From contig NZ_AUGY01000081.1 of the NCBI RefSeq assembly GCF_000422905.1, forward strand, positions 1 to 37,620: a DNA stretch of 37,620 nt, written 5' to 3'. This DNA is from Paenibacillus alginolyticus DSM 5050 = NBRC 15375 (lineage in GTDB: Bacteria; Bacillota; Bacilli; Paenibacillales; NBRC-103111). The notes below the pieces were generated by a model, which ran no database searches, was not told where the DNA came from, and saw nothing but the letters and a program-made list of their open reading frames with translations. Positions 25,141 to 33,479 of the stretch are shown here, piece by piece (the first letter of the stretch is position 1; every line of letters begins with the position of its first letter). The position numbers and the translations under genes were made by a program.

Positions 25141-25866
25141 CTAAATTGTTGCTGTATCTGGATGAAATTTTTTGGCTGCTTCTTGTAAAATGCGATCCAT
25201 AATTGGAATCGGCTGCTCGATCATCCGTCCGTGTCCGACGGCCAGGAGGCTCGGCTCTAGCTGTCTCAGCTTGCGTGCGCTCTTGAGCGACACTTCTTTA
25301 TTCCACGTCGCCATCGCCGGGAACGGAAACCAGAATTTCATAACACCCGAGACTGCTACACCGCCACGCACTTGAAAAGCATCTCCAGCAATCAATGCCC
25401 GGCTGCGCACATCTAGGAAAGCCATCATCCCCGGCGTATGCCCAGGAGCTAATACAGCTTGCAGCGATCCTACGCGGTCGCCATCCTCCAGCAGGACATC
25501 CGGCTTCGTCTGTACAGACTTAGGAACGTCTCCCTTAATCGGCGAATTCGGTTCGCCAGCTTCTAATTCTTTGCTGCCCGAGAGCAGCTTGGCATCTCTT
25601 CTTGAGATATAGACCTTAACATTCGGCAGCGCCTTTTTCAAACCGTCAAGAGCCCCAATATGGTCTCCATGTGCATGTGTAAGGACGATGCGAGTGATCG
25701 GCTTTCCAATCTGCTCTGCCGCTTGAAGAATGCCTTTGACACTGAACGGCAGCGCCGCATCAATAAGCGTTAATTCATTCTCTTCCTCCACCAAATAACA
25801 GTTCACCGGAAAAAATCTCGGCATAAAAGCCAGTTGATACAAAGAACCGATTCGTGTGATTTTCAT
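25141..25866 (-). CDS. Metallo-beta-lactamase-fold hydrolase
   Basis: This 241-residue hydrolase has the zinc motif THAHGDH (H64, H66, D68, H69), a further ligand in APGHTPG, AGDAF for the bridging Asp and VGHGRM for the last His. The set fits the glyoxalase II/lactonase-like branch (YqjP/YflN-like in Bacillales), not true beta-lactamases. GGGAGG precedes the ATG. It is first of a two-gene operon with a TetR gene, suggesting that a small toxic or signalling molecule induces it. The substrate is not readable. Confidence 0.9.
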   Translation of the reverse strand: MKITRIGSLYQLAFMPRFFPVNCYLVEEENELTLIDAALPFSVKGILQAAEQIGKPITRIVLTHAHGDHIGALDGLKKALPNVKVYISRRDAKLLSGSKELEAGEPNSPIKGDVPKSVQTKPDVLLEDGDRVGSLQAVLAPGHTPGMMAFLDVRSRALIAGDAFQVRGGVAVSGVMKFWFPFPAMATWNKEVSLKSARKLRQLEPSLLAVGHGRMIEQPIPIMDRILQEAAKKFHPDTATI

Positions 25867-25893
25867 AATAACGCCTCCCGTTTACTATTTATA

Positions 25894-25927
25894 TTAGTAT
25901 AATAACTAATATCATTAGTTTTGTAAA
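25894..25927 (-). promoter_or_regulatory. Promoter with nested TetR operator for the MBL-tetR operon
   Basis: On the minus strand TTTACA (25922-25927) and TATTAT (25899-25904) are 17 bases apart. The spacer contains AACTAAT-ATC-ATTAGTT (25904-25920, perfect 7-bp arms), and a second repeat TTAGT-N6-ACTAA (25894-25909) covers the -10. A repressor bound here would block polymerase. The TetR protein of the operon is the natural candidate. Confidence 0.78.
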
Positions 25928-26022
25928 GAGGGAAACTGCCTTCAATCCAATTTTTTCTTCATTATGGTAAAATAGATCTCATGTTTGAAGCAAATCCTAT
26001 TTCGATAAAGTGAGGAACCCAC

Positions 26023-27099
26023 ATGAATACTGAAACGTTAGAGCTTTTTCGGACGCTGACTGAAATGCAAGCAGCGCCCGGTTTTGAGCGGGAAATCCGC
26101 AAGTTTGTTCGCGGTGAATTGGAGAGATATACAGATGAGTTCATTCAAGATGGACTCGGCAGCTTGTTTGGCGTCGTGCGCGGCGATGAGACCGGCCCGC
26201 GCATTATGGTAGCCGGCCATTTCGACGAGGTCGGCTTCATCGTAAGCGGCATCACGGAGCATGGCACGATCAAGTTCCAGCCGCTCGGCGGCTGGTTCAG
26301 TCAAGTACTGCCCGCGCAGCGCGTGCAGATCATGACGGATCAAGGGCCGATCATCGGCGTGATCGGCTCGGTGCCCGTGCACTTGCTGGACGAAGCGGCC
26401 CGCAGTAAGCCAGCAGATATCAAGACGATGTATATTGACATCGGCGCTGAAGATAAAGCCGATGCGCAAGCGATCGGCGTTCGTCTCGGGCAGCAGATTG
26501 TTCCCATCTGCCCGTTCACTCCCTTGGCCAATCCGAAGCGGATTATGGCCAAGGCTTGGGACAATCGCTACGGCGTCGGCCTGGCGATTGAGCTGCTGAA
26601 GGAGCTTCACGGCGGGCCGAAGCTCCCGAATATCCTGTACGCGGGTGCAACCGTACAGGAAGAGGTTGGCGTGCGCGGCGGACGCACGGCTGCGAACCTC
26701 ATCCAGCCGGACTTGTTCTACGCGCTGGATGCCAGCGCCGCCGGGGATATGACCGGCGACCGCAATGCCTTTGGGCAGCTAGGGCGCGGGGCGCTGCTGC
26801 GTATTTTTGATCCCACGATGATCACCCACCGTGGGATGGTCGAGTTCATTCTCGATACGGCGGAGACGCACAAGATTCCGTATCAGTATTTCATCTCGGC
26901 GGGCGGCACAGACGCCGGACAGGTGCACGTGCAAGGAAGCGGCATTCCTTCTGCCGTTATCGGTGTTTGCGCGCGGTACATTCATACATCCGCTTCCATT
27001 CTTCACGTGGATGACTATGCCGCCGCGAAGGAACTGCTGATCAAGCTCGTGCAGGCGAGCGATCGCACAACATTGAATACGATCCACGCTCAAGCGTAA
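26023..27099 (+). CDS. M42-family aminopeptidase / glutamyl aminopeptidase-like
   Basis: This 358-residue dinuclear-metal aminopeptidase has likely ligands H66 and D68 (GHFDEVGF), D180 (AWDNRYG), E214 with catalytic E213 (VQEEVGVRG), D236 (LDAS) and H321 (RYIHTSAS). This is a full M42 set. Length is typical of YtoP/FrvX-like enzymes, which form tetrahedral dodecamers and trim peptides. It stands alone with a hairpin terminator downstream. The ribosome site is weak (GTGAGG). Confidence 0.93.
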   Translation: MNTETLELFRTLTEMQAAPGFEREIRKFVRGELERYTDEFIQDGLGSLFGVVRGDETGPRIMVAGHFDEVGFIVSGITEHGTIKFQPLGGWFSQVLPAQRVQIMTDQGPIIGVIGSVPVHLLDEAARSKPADIKTMYIDIGAEDKADAQAIGVRLGQQIVPICPFTPLANPKRIMAKAWDNRYGVGLAIELLKELHGGPKLPNILYAGATVQEEVGVRGGRTAANLIQPDLFYALDASAAGDMTGDRNAFGQLGRGALLRIFDPTMITHRGMVEFILDTAETHKIPYQYFISAGGTDAGQVHVQGSGIPSAVIGVCARYIHTSASILHVDDYAAAKELLIKLVQASDRTTLNTIHAQA

Positions 27100-27175
27100 T
27101 CGCATTCTTTTTTAAGCTTTCCTATAATTAGCTTAAATGAAGGCTTTATAGCTTCACAAATGAGATTATAAACGA

Positions 27176-27220
27176 AAAGCAGTTGAGCAGAATGTATTTC
27201 CTGCTCATCTGCTTTATTTT
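27176..27220 (+). terminator. Terminator downstream of the M42 peptidase gene
   Basis: AAAGCAG and GAGCAG pair with CTGCTC and CTGCTTT around a ten-base loop, followed by ATTTTGTTTG. It separates the peptidase gene from the small-gene run. The 260-base gap holds nothing else except a TATAAT at 27316-27321 before the GNAT gene. Confidence 0.8.
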
Positions 27221-27360
27221 GTTTGTGTGAATGCTATTTTCCTTTGCAAATCGTTGATGAAGTACTTTTGAAAAAGGAGATTTCCAAGCAAATATAGAAC
27301 TCATGTTCCAATATATGGTATAATTAACAGAATCATTGGATTATAGAAAGAAGGACGACT

Positions 27361-27798
27361 ATGACGTATACCATTCGGCAGGCTACATCCCAGGATACCA
27401 AACAAATTAGCAGCTTTGTTTCAGAGCGTACCGGCAAGGCCATTTCACCGTTACATATTGAAAATAGGCTGCATTTTATGCGTGAGAACCCGGATGAATC
27501 ACTCTATGTGTATGAGGAGCAGAATCAAATTCTCGGTACGCTAGGCTTTCGCATTCGCCATGGTGCCGATATGATTTTGAAATTCAGTGAAATCTCCGTT
27601 ATTTCTGTAGATGAAACGAAGAGTCGCCAAGCAGCCGCAGATAAATTAAAAAGCTACGCCGAGCAGCTAACCAGTAAGCACGCATGCTCCGGTATGTGGT
27701 GGATTACTGGATCAGAGAAGAACGATGCTTCACGAGCCTCCAGTGAGCCATTAGGCTTTCATGAGACGGGTTACCGATTCGTTAAACGATTTCTGTAG
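27361..27798 (+). CDS. GNAT-fold N-acetyltransferase-like protein
   Basis: This 145-residue protein matches GNAT topology. N-terminal IRQATSQDTKQISSFV gives beta1/alpha1, ESLYVYEEQNQILGTLGFRI the beta2-beta3 pair, and EISVISVDETKSRQAAADKL the acetyl-CoA segment. Here a degenerate R-x-x-A-A-A replaces the usual Q/R-x-x-G-x-G/A, so catalysis is uncertain. SEPLGFHETGYRFVKRFL at the end is typical (G-F-x-x-x-x-x-x). A good AAGAAGG site precedes the ATG. The substrate is unknown. Confidence 0.75.
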   Translation: MTYTIRQATSQDTKQISSFVSERTGKAISPLHIENRLHFMRENPDESLYVYEEQNQILGTLGFRIRHGADMILKFSEISVISVDETKSRQAAADKLKSYAEQLTSKHACSGMWWITGSEKNDASRASSEPLGFHETGYRFVKRFL

Positions 27799-27836
27799 AA
27801 AATCGAGGAATATGCTTACGCTAAGGAGTGATAGAC

Positions 27837-28220
27837 ATGTCATCTGGTTTTAACATGGGGCCTTTTCCTGGTGGAAGCGGCGGAAATATTTTTCTAATTA
27901 TCTTTACGAGTGTATTCGTTCTCATCATTGGCACTATTATCATTTTGATTATCAAATCACTTATGACGTGGTCCTCCAATAATGCCTCCCCCATCCAAAG
28001 TCGGATCTGTAAGGTCGTAGCCAAGAGAATGCATGTCAGCGGTGGTTCTGGAGATTCAAGTGCAAGTACGAGTTATTATGCCACCTTTGAATTTGAAGAC
28101 CGAAACCGACTTGAATTACGGGTAGGACGGGAACAGTTTGGTTATATCGTGGAGGGTGACCAGGGAACACTAACGTATCAGGGCACAAAATTCAAGGATT
28201 TTTCCCGTCCTCTTTTATAA
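27837..28220 (+). CDS. DUF2500-family membrane protein
   Basis: This 127-residue protein starts at ATG 27837, seven bases after AAGGAG. After a Gly/Pro-rich start, one membrane helix (about residues 18-42, IFLIIFTSVFVLIIGTIII) is followed by a small beta-rich domain. That domain carries TSYYATFEFEDRNRLELRV and GDQGTLTYQGTKF, the recognisable DUF2500 pattern. No function is established for the family. It lies 38 bases after the GNAT gene and 21 before the next, so the three are probably cotranscribed. Confidence 0.85.
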   Translation: MSSGFNMGPFPGGSGGNIFLIIFTSVFVLIIGTIIILIIKSLMTWSSNNASPIQSRICKVVAKRMHVSGGSGDSSASTSYYATFEFEDRNRLELRVGREQFGYIVEGDQGTLTYQGTKFKDFSRPLL

Positions 28221-28241
28221 AATTCCTAAGGAGTGCTTCCT

Positions 28242-28628
28242 ATGACACATCAGTTTGTGAGCGTTAAGGGCTTAGAATTAGTCGCCAAAGTTAGAGCTTT
28301 CTGCATGGAACTGCCGGAAGCTGAAGAAAAGGTGGATGGCTTCGGTCATATCACCTTCCGCGTGAAAGATAAACCCTTCGTGATGATGGGTGAAACGGAC
28401 GGTCAACCTTCTACAGCTATCAAAACGAACCTGACCACACAAGAGTTCCTCCTTCAGCAAGAGGATACACCCTACCACAAAACGGCCTATATCGGACAGC
28501 ATGGCTGGGTATCGATTCTAGATACAGACAAGGTTCCTTGGAGTGAAATCGAAGACCTGATATTGGAAGGCTATGCCCGAACAGCTCCGAAAAAGCTCCT
28601 CAGCCAGCTGCAAGCTACTCGGAAATAG
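28242..28628 (+). CDS. MmcQ/YjbR-family protein
   Basis: This 128-residue protein starts at ATG 28242 after AAGGAG; a GTG at 28233 overlaps that site. It has the MmcQ/YjbR fold segments: CMELPEAEEKVDGFGHITFRVKDK (written here as its start, CMELPEAEEKV, and FRVKDKPFVMMG), KTAYIGQHGWVSI, and the C-terminal LILEGYARTAPKK. Family members are small double-wing proteins suspected of DNA binding. It is the last gene before a 1.3-kb gene-free region. Confidence 0.88.
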   Translation: MTHQFVSVKGLELVAKVRAFCMELPEAEEKVDGFGHITFRVKDKPFVMMGETDGQPSTAIKTNLTTQEFLLQQEDTPYHKTAYIGQHGWVSILDTDKVPWSEIEDLILEGYARTAPKKLLSQLQATRK

Positions 28629-28760
28629 TTGCATGTTTGGGATGGCTACTTGCCACTAACCCGGCTTTAGGCGTCTGGCACTCAGAGTGCCTCCCCCGAT
28701 TAGCCTAGATTTCTAAGCCTCTGTCTATTATGCGATGAGTGATGAGCAGCAGGCCCGACT

Positions 28761-28891
28761 TTAACAATGAAAAACACACTTAAGAGCAGCGGAATTCACA
28801 TTAGAGCCAGTAGCTAGAAATATAACGATGATTTTCATCGTTAAAGTCATGCAATCGAGCAGCCCGCCCAACTTTTACGATGTAAAACATC
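28761..28891. repeat. Group of TAACGATG palindromes
   Basis: The best unit, 28823-28843, has perfect 9-bp arms (TAACGATGA-ttt-TCATCGTTA). Related units lie at 28761-28783 and near 28873-28891. Centre spacings are about 61 and 52 bp. Between them AGCGGAATTCACATTAGAG-like stretches recur (28788, 28905), so the spacers are related too. A further stem (TAGAGAGCCA/TGGCTCTA) follows at 28915-28944. Confidence 0.65.
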
Positions 28892-29014
28892 CTTACGAGC
28901 TGGAGAGCTCACATTAGAGAGCCAAGTAGACAGGAATGGCTCTAATTGGTTCGTGCTGCGGTTGGAAGAAGGGGTTTCCCAAGAAAGCTTGTTAGAGCGC
29001 GAAGACCACATTAG

Positions 29015-29200
29015 CTGCATTTTGTACATCAAAATTACACGTTTATTGTCTATTCGAAGGTTTTAAATGCAAAATGTGCAGTAAATTTCTCCCGAATCAC
29101 TCCAGATGGGCTGTTTCAGGGAAATTTGATGCAGTAAATGCAGCAAATTGAGTCGCAAAGCCAGACCGTAGCGGAATTAACTGCATGTTATACATCAAAT
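29015..29200. repeat. Group of CTGCATTTTG/CATCAAAT palindromes
   Basis: Four imperfect palindromes centre near 29026, 29076, 29137 and 29189, spaced about 50, 61 and 52 bp. They share TGCA-TTTTG-like left arms and CATCAAAT-like right arms (for example 29015-29037 and 29178-29200), some in opposite orientation. The motif differs from the other arrays but the spacing is the same. Imperfect direct repeats (GAATAA-CT-AAT) follow at 29463-29510. No supported gene lies between 28629 and 29904. Confidence 0.65.
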
Positions 29201-29544
29201 GGTGTTCGGGCAGTCCTGAGCGTGTTGCGGGCGAGCGGAATGTATTTGATACCCCACACCCACCATGAAGTTTGATTGTGTTGAACTGCCCCAGCAAGCC
29301 AGTCATTACCTCACTCGCTCAAAGAACATTTCCCGCGTCTTTTCCCGCGCCATCAACTCTCACAAAGTCTCTTCCACCCCGAATTGCTGGTATGACTTAG
29401 CGGCATAAACGAGTAACCAGGATTTCGCCCAAAAACAAAGTATACCGAAGGAATTCCACGAATAACCTAAATTTGTCGGCAAAAATAGGAATTTATCGAA
29501 TAATCTGAATATTTACAATATTTTAATAATGGGCTATTATAAAA

Positions 29545-29850
29545 GCAGGCCCACTTGAAGGACAAGCCGCACAGACGGTACGGCACCCTGATAGGAGCCA
29601 GGATATTCTCAACTTAGGAAGGGGATAGTCCAATGGACCACGTTAGCGAAACATGCCCACTTTTACTTCAAAACGACGGAAGAAAAGGTGCGGGAACGGT
29701 CTACGTTCATGGGGCATGTGGGAATCCAACACGGTAAATGTGAGAAGCGTTTATTCGAGGAAAGGATCCGTTCGTAAGTAAAGTCGTAATTTGCAACGTT
29801 AGTTGATTGATTGGAGTTGTGTAGGTACAATTGAATACCATTATTGACCC
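29545..29850 (+). other. Possible group II intron domain I remnant
   Basis: This non-coding stretch is less AT-rich and more structured-looking than its surroundings. It opens with CCCACTTGAAGGACAAG, close to the GTGCGACTTGAAGGACA start of chloroplast-like group II introns. It continues with AGCGAAACATG, GTGCGGGAACGG and GCATGTGGGAA segments of the sort found in intron domain I. No reverse transcriptase and no domain V hairpin (GAGCCGTATG type) follow, so it would be a 5' fragment only. The identification is from memory of intron sequences and not verified. Another structured RNA is possible. Confidence 0.35.
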
Positions 29851-29855
29851 TTAGG

Positions 29856-29886
29856 GACCTCCGGTTATCTTAGATAAGCGGGGGTC
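29856..29886. terminator. Strong hairpin at the 3' side of the second kinase gene
   Basis: GACCTCCG pairs with CGGGGGTC and TTATC pairs inside with GATAA (13 bp in total, TTA loop). The plus strand is followed by TCTATTTG. It could end plus-strand transcripts or close the minus-strand kinase message, but neither side has a proper T run. Confidence 0.5.
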
Positions 29887-29904
29887 TCTATTTGCGTTCA
29901 TTTC

Positions 29905-30990
29905 TTACTCAAGCAGTGGAAGTCGAACGGTAAAAGTGGTCTTCTCTTCTGGCAAGCTCTCTACGATAATAGTCCCTTGATGCATTTCAGTAATTTTCTT
30001 CACGATAGACAAGCCAAGTCCATTGCCGCCGGACGTTCGATTTCTCGATTTATCCGCTTTATAAAAACGTTCAAAAATATGCGCTTGATCCTCTTCCGAA
30101 ATGCCCTCTCCATTATTCGAAATTCGGATAACCGCTTCTTTCCCGCTGCTTGTGAGATGAACGCCGATCATGCCGCCATTAGGCGTGAATTTGATTGCGT
30201 TATGAATCAGATTCGTCCATACCTGACTTAGCAGGTCCTCGTCAGCAATTAGCGTAATCTCCTCTAGTTCAACGTCCATTTCTATGTCTTTATCCACCCA
30301 CTGCGGTTCGCAGGCCAGAATATGATTGCGTATTTGCTTATCCAGCCGGTAACTTTTCGGCTCAAACGGGTGGTGCTGAGATTCTAACGATGATAGCTTC
30401 AATAAGTTGTCGCTAAGCTTGGATAGCCTTGTACTCTCAGCTTCAATGATTTCTAGATAATGTTTACGTTCCGCAGGTGTAATCTGTTCGTTCTGTATTG
30501 CACGGGAGAAGCCGCTAATCGAGGTCAAGGGTGACTGTATTTCATGAGATACGTTGGAGATGAATTCCTGCCTCATTTTCTCCAACTGCCCTAATTCAAC
30601 GGCCATGTTGTTGATCGAATCCACCAGCTCTACGAAAGGACCACCATGTGGATTATTATCGACGGACACGTTGAAATCCCCTCTAGACATACTTTGAATC
30701 GCCTGAACCATCGTTTTAAAAAAGAGCATTTGCTTACTGCGGAAAAACCTGCCTAGAAAGGCCATGGTTAATCCCCAAAGAAACATGCCGCCAAGCGAGT
30801 TGATCAATTGGACAACGACCACGGAAGGGCGCTTATTGATAGACGTATATAGCCATTCTGTTCCGTAAAAGGCTCCCAACCAATATAGAATAATCAGCAA
30901 AAAAATGCTTACAGTAGTCAAAAAGCCACGTATCCGCTGAACTTTTGTCATTTTACTCTTCGCTAACCTCTTTCGTTTCTTGATTCTCAT
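29905..30990 (-). CDS. Sensor histidine kinase
   Basis: This 361-residue kinase has two membrane helices (about 22-42 and 57-80) with a very short outside loop, a HAMP-like linker, and a HisKA domain with H149 in ISNVSHEIQSPLTSISGF. The HATPase domain has the N box (WTNLIHNAIKFTPNGG), G1 (ISNNGEGIS), F box and G2 (GGNGLGLSIVKKI). The short external loop suggests sensing at or in the membrane, as in bacitracin-type intramembrane kinases. It overlaps the regulator gene by four bases (ATGA). It lies downstream of an MFS exporter gene on the same strand, which may be its target. Confidence 0.93.
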   Translation of the reverse strand: MRIKKRKRLAKSKMTKVQRIRGFLTTVSIFLLIILYWLGAFYGTEWLYTSINKRPSVVVVQLINSLGGMFLWGLTMAFLGRFFRSKQMLFFKTMVQAIQSMSRGDFNVSVDNNPHGGPFVELVDSINNMAVELGQLEKMRQEFISNVSHEIQSPLTSISGFSRAIQNEQITPAERKHYLEIIEAESTRLSKLSDNLLKLSSLESQHHPFEPKSYRLDKQIRNHILACEPQWVDKDIEMDVELEEITLIADEDLLSQVWTNLIHNAIKFTPNGGMIGVHLTSSGKEAVIRISNNGEGISEEDQAHIFERFYKADKSRNRTSGGNGLGLSIVKKITEMHQGTIIVESLPEEKTTFTVRLPLLE

Positions 30991-31664
30991 GTTCGCAGCA
31001 CCTCCATCCGATAACCTAACCCGCGAATGGTCGCGATTCGAAAAGCATGCCGCTCCTCGGGAAACCGCTCACGGAGCCGATTAATGTGCACATCAACGGT
31101 GCGCTCGTTGCCTTCGTAATCGAAGCCCCAAATCTGCTCGATCAACTGGTCGCGTGAGAAGGTTTTGCCTGGGTAGCTCGCCAACTTGTAGAGCAGTTCG
31201 AATTCTTTGAGCGGTAAGGTGACGCTCTCGGAGCCTACGGTTACTTCGTAGGTTTTGCGGTTCATGCTTAGGTCGCCGACCTGAACCGTTTGGGAAGAAG
31301 CGATTTTGTAACGCTTCAGCAGGGCTTTCACTCGCATCGCCAGCTCCACAGGCTCGAATGGCTTGACGAGGTAATCGTCGGTGCCCAGCTCGAAGCCTTT
31401 GACCTTCTGCGAGGTTTCGCCTTTGGCTGTGAGCATGAGCAGAGGGATATCGTAATGCTCCCTCAGCTCTTTGCACAGCTCCCACCCGTCCACATTGGGC
31501 ATCATGATATCCATGATCACCATGTCGACTTGGACGGTTTCGAGTTGTTTGAGCGCGTCGGCGCCGTCCGAGGCTTCGATGACATCGAAGCCTTCTTTCA
31601 GCATGAAGACGCGGACCAGCTCGCGTATATAAGGATCATCATCTACGATCATAATAGGTGCCAT
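30987..31664 (-). CDS. OmpR/PhoB-family response regulator
   Basis: This 225-residue regulator has receiver residues DDD (8-10), phospho-acceptor D52 (IMDIMMPNVDGW), LMLTAKG and LVKPFEP. Its winged-helix output domain includes LPLKEFELLYKLASYPGKTF and VDVHINRLRERFP. GTGAGG lies about seven bases before the ATG. It follows the MFS gene after 76 bases without a visible terminator, and couples into the kinase gene. Membrane stress or drug efflux control is a fair inference. Confidence 0.93.
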   Translation of the reverse strand: MAPIMIVDDDPYIRELVRVFMLKEGFDVIEASDGADALKQLETVQVDMVIMDIMMPNVDGWELCKELREHYDIPLLMLTAKGETSQKVKGFELGTDDYLVKPFEPVELAMRVKALLKRYKIASSQTVQVGDLSMNRKTYEVTVGSESVTLPLKEFELLYKLASYPGKTFSRDQLIEQIWGFDYEGNERTVDVHINRLRERFPEERHAFRIATIRGLGYRMEVLRT

Positions 31665-31740
31665 TGTGTAGCCTCACTTTTTAAGTCTTGTATCCTTTTA
31701 TTAAATCTTTATTCCTTCTAGCATACAACAGCAATCAGGT

Positions 31741-33333
31741 TTAGACGAATTCAGATTGCTGCAGTACCGAGTCTTTATTCGGACGTACATCGTTGTCGAT
31801 GGGCTTTGTCTCTTGCGGCAGCATCCTTGCCTTGCCTAAGAAAAACGTGATGATAACTCCGGCAAATACAATGAGACTCCCAGTTAAGAATATGCCGCTC
31901 AAGCCATGTACAAACACCTGTTGGAGCTCTGTCAAAATGTCGGCAGGCAGCTTCAATCGCGCATTCGCATCCAGCAGCAGCTGTGGATTTGCAAATTTCC
32001 CAAGCTGCTCCGCAGGGATTTGTCGGAATTTTTCGCCCATACCTGAAAGTCCTTCTGTCATCCGATTCGTCATCATGACCCCCATGATGCTCACCCCCAC
32101 CGTTGCCCCGATGGAACGGAAAAACTGAACGAGCGATGTTACGATACCGCGACTAGTCGCCGCAACTTCACCTTGCACCGCAATGTTTAGTGTTGGCATA
32201 ATAAGTCCCATACCGAGCCCAGCCACGATCATATAGAGGATGATAAGAAGCTTGGAAGTACCCGCATCCATCGTCGACATGAAGGCGAATCCGATACCTA
32301 TGAGAATCATTCCCGTACCTATTAAGGTTCGATAGGAGACTTTGCTCGACATCCTTCCGCCAATAATGGCTGATGCCACAACGGATAACATAAGAGGCGT
32401 CAAGATATATCCAGCTATCGAAGGGCTGACGCCAATGACGCCTTGCACGAATAAAGGAATGTAAGTAATGGCACCGAACATGCCCACACTCATCAAAACG
32501 GCAATCATGCTGGTGACGGAAATAACTTTATTTTTGAACAAATGCAGGGGGATCATTGGCTCTTTGGCCTTGGTTTCAACCCAGATGAACAGCCCTAGAA
32601 GAATGGCACACGCTGAGAAAAGACCGATAATTTGTGGAGAACCCCACGCATAATGTAGGCTTCCCGCTGCATTCGGATCGCCCCCTAGCACCAGACCGAG
32701 CAAACCCGAAACAATAGCTCCGCTTAAGGTTAGTGCGCCCAACCAATCTATGGAGCGTTTCTCGTTGGTGCGGCTTTCTTTAAGTGCTGAACCGATAATC
32801 ACCATCGCCGCGATACCAAATGGTAGATTCACGTAGAAAATCCAGCTCCAGTTCAAATGTTCCACGATAAAGCCGCCGATAGCCGGCCCGATAATACTGG
32901 ACAAAGCCATGACACCGCCGAACAAACCTTGCATTTTCCCGCGTTTCTCTACTGGCATAATATCGCCAATAATCGTCATGGCTATCGGCATTAATGCACC
33001 GGCGCCAATACCCTGCAGTCCGCGGTAGATGATCAGCTCCGTCATGTTCGTCGCCAGCCCGCATAGCGCAGAGCCTATTACGAAGATGCCAATCCCTACG
33101 AGGTAAATACGCTTCCTGCCATATAGATCCGCCAACTTCCCAAAAATGGGCATACTTGTCGTGGAGGTTAACATGTAGATGGAGAACACCCAGCTGTACA
33201 TCGCAATCCCGCCCAGATCTCGAATAACCGTTGGCATTGCCGTCGAGATGATCGTCTGATCCAGGGCTCCCAGCAGCATCCCGAGCATTAGTCCTACTAT
33301 AATCCATATTACTTTCTTGGGTTCACTACTCAT
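31741..33333 (-). CDS. MFS multidrug exporter, DHA2 (14-TM) family
   Basis: The 530-residue membrane protein starts at ATG 33333, with AAAGGAG nine bases upstream; the ATG at 33354 would put that site inside the gene. It has about 14 hydrophobic helices. Motif A is GKLADLYGRKRIYLVG after TM2. Motif B is RGLQGIGAGALMP, and the antiporter motif C is GPAIGGFIVE. These fit proton-coupled drug exporters of the EmrB/QacA type. TM1 carries the acidic D1 motif LDQTIISTAMPTVIRDLGG. It heads a probable operon with the two-component pair. Confidence 0.92.
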   Translation of the reverse strand: MSSEPKKVIWIIVGLMLGMLLGALDQTIISTAMPTVIRDLGGIAMYSWVFSIYMLTSTTSMPIFGKLADLYGRKRIYLVGIGIFVIGSALCGLATNMTELIIYRGLQGIGAGALMPIAMTIIGDIMPVEKRGKMQGLFGGVMALSSIIGPAIGGFIVEHLNWSWIFYVNLPFGIAAMVIIGSALKESRTNEKRSIDWLGALTLSGAIVSGLLGLVLGGDPNAAGSLHYAWGSPQIIGLFSACAILLGLFIWVETKAKEPMIPLHLFKNKVISVTSMIAVLMSVGMFGAITYIPLFVQGVIGVSPSIAGYILTPLMLSVVASAIIGGRMSSKVSYRTLIGTGMILIGIGFAFMSTMDAGTSKLLIILYMIVAGLGMGLIMPTLNIAVQGEVAATSRGIVTSLVQFFRSIGATVGVSIMGVMMTNRMTEGLSGMGEKFRQIPAEQLGKFANPQLLLDANARLKLPADILTELQQVFVHGLSGIFLTGSLIVFAGVIITFFLGKARMLPQETKPIDNDVRPNKDSVLQQSEFV

Positions 33334-33479
33334 TGCTAATCGCTCCTTTGCCATTTCAATCGAATGAAATTAGCATAAGGGACATTTATAAACTGAATTT
33401 AAACCAAAGAGGGCAATTTAATATGTAAAGGCTTTTATTGGAAAAAAATTTATGATACATTTTTGGGAAAAGGAACGAT

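Noticed and set aside
25141..25866. True beta-lactamase
   Set aside because: The motif set and length fit glyoxalase II/lactonase-like hydrolases, and there is no signal peptide for export.
29097..29306. Small open frames in the 28629-29904 gap
   Set aside because: They run through the repeated palindromes on the minus strand without ribosome sites or recognisable products.
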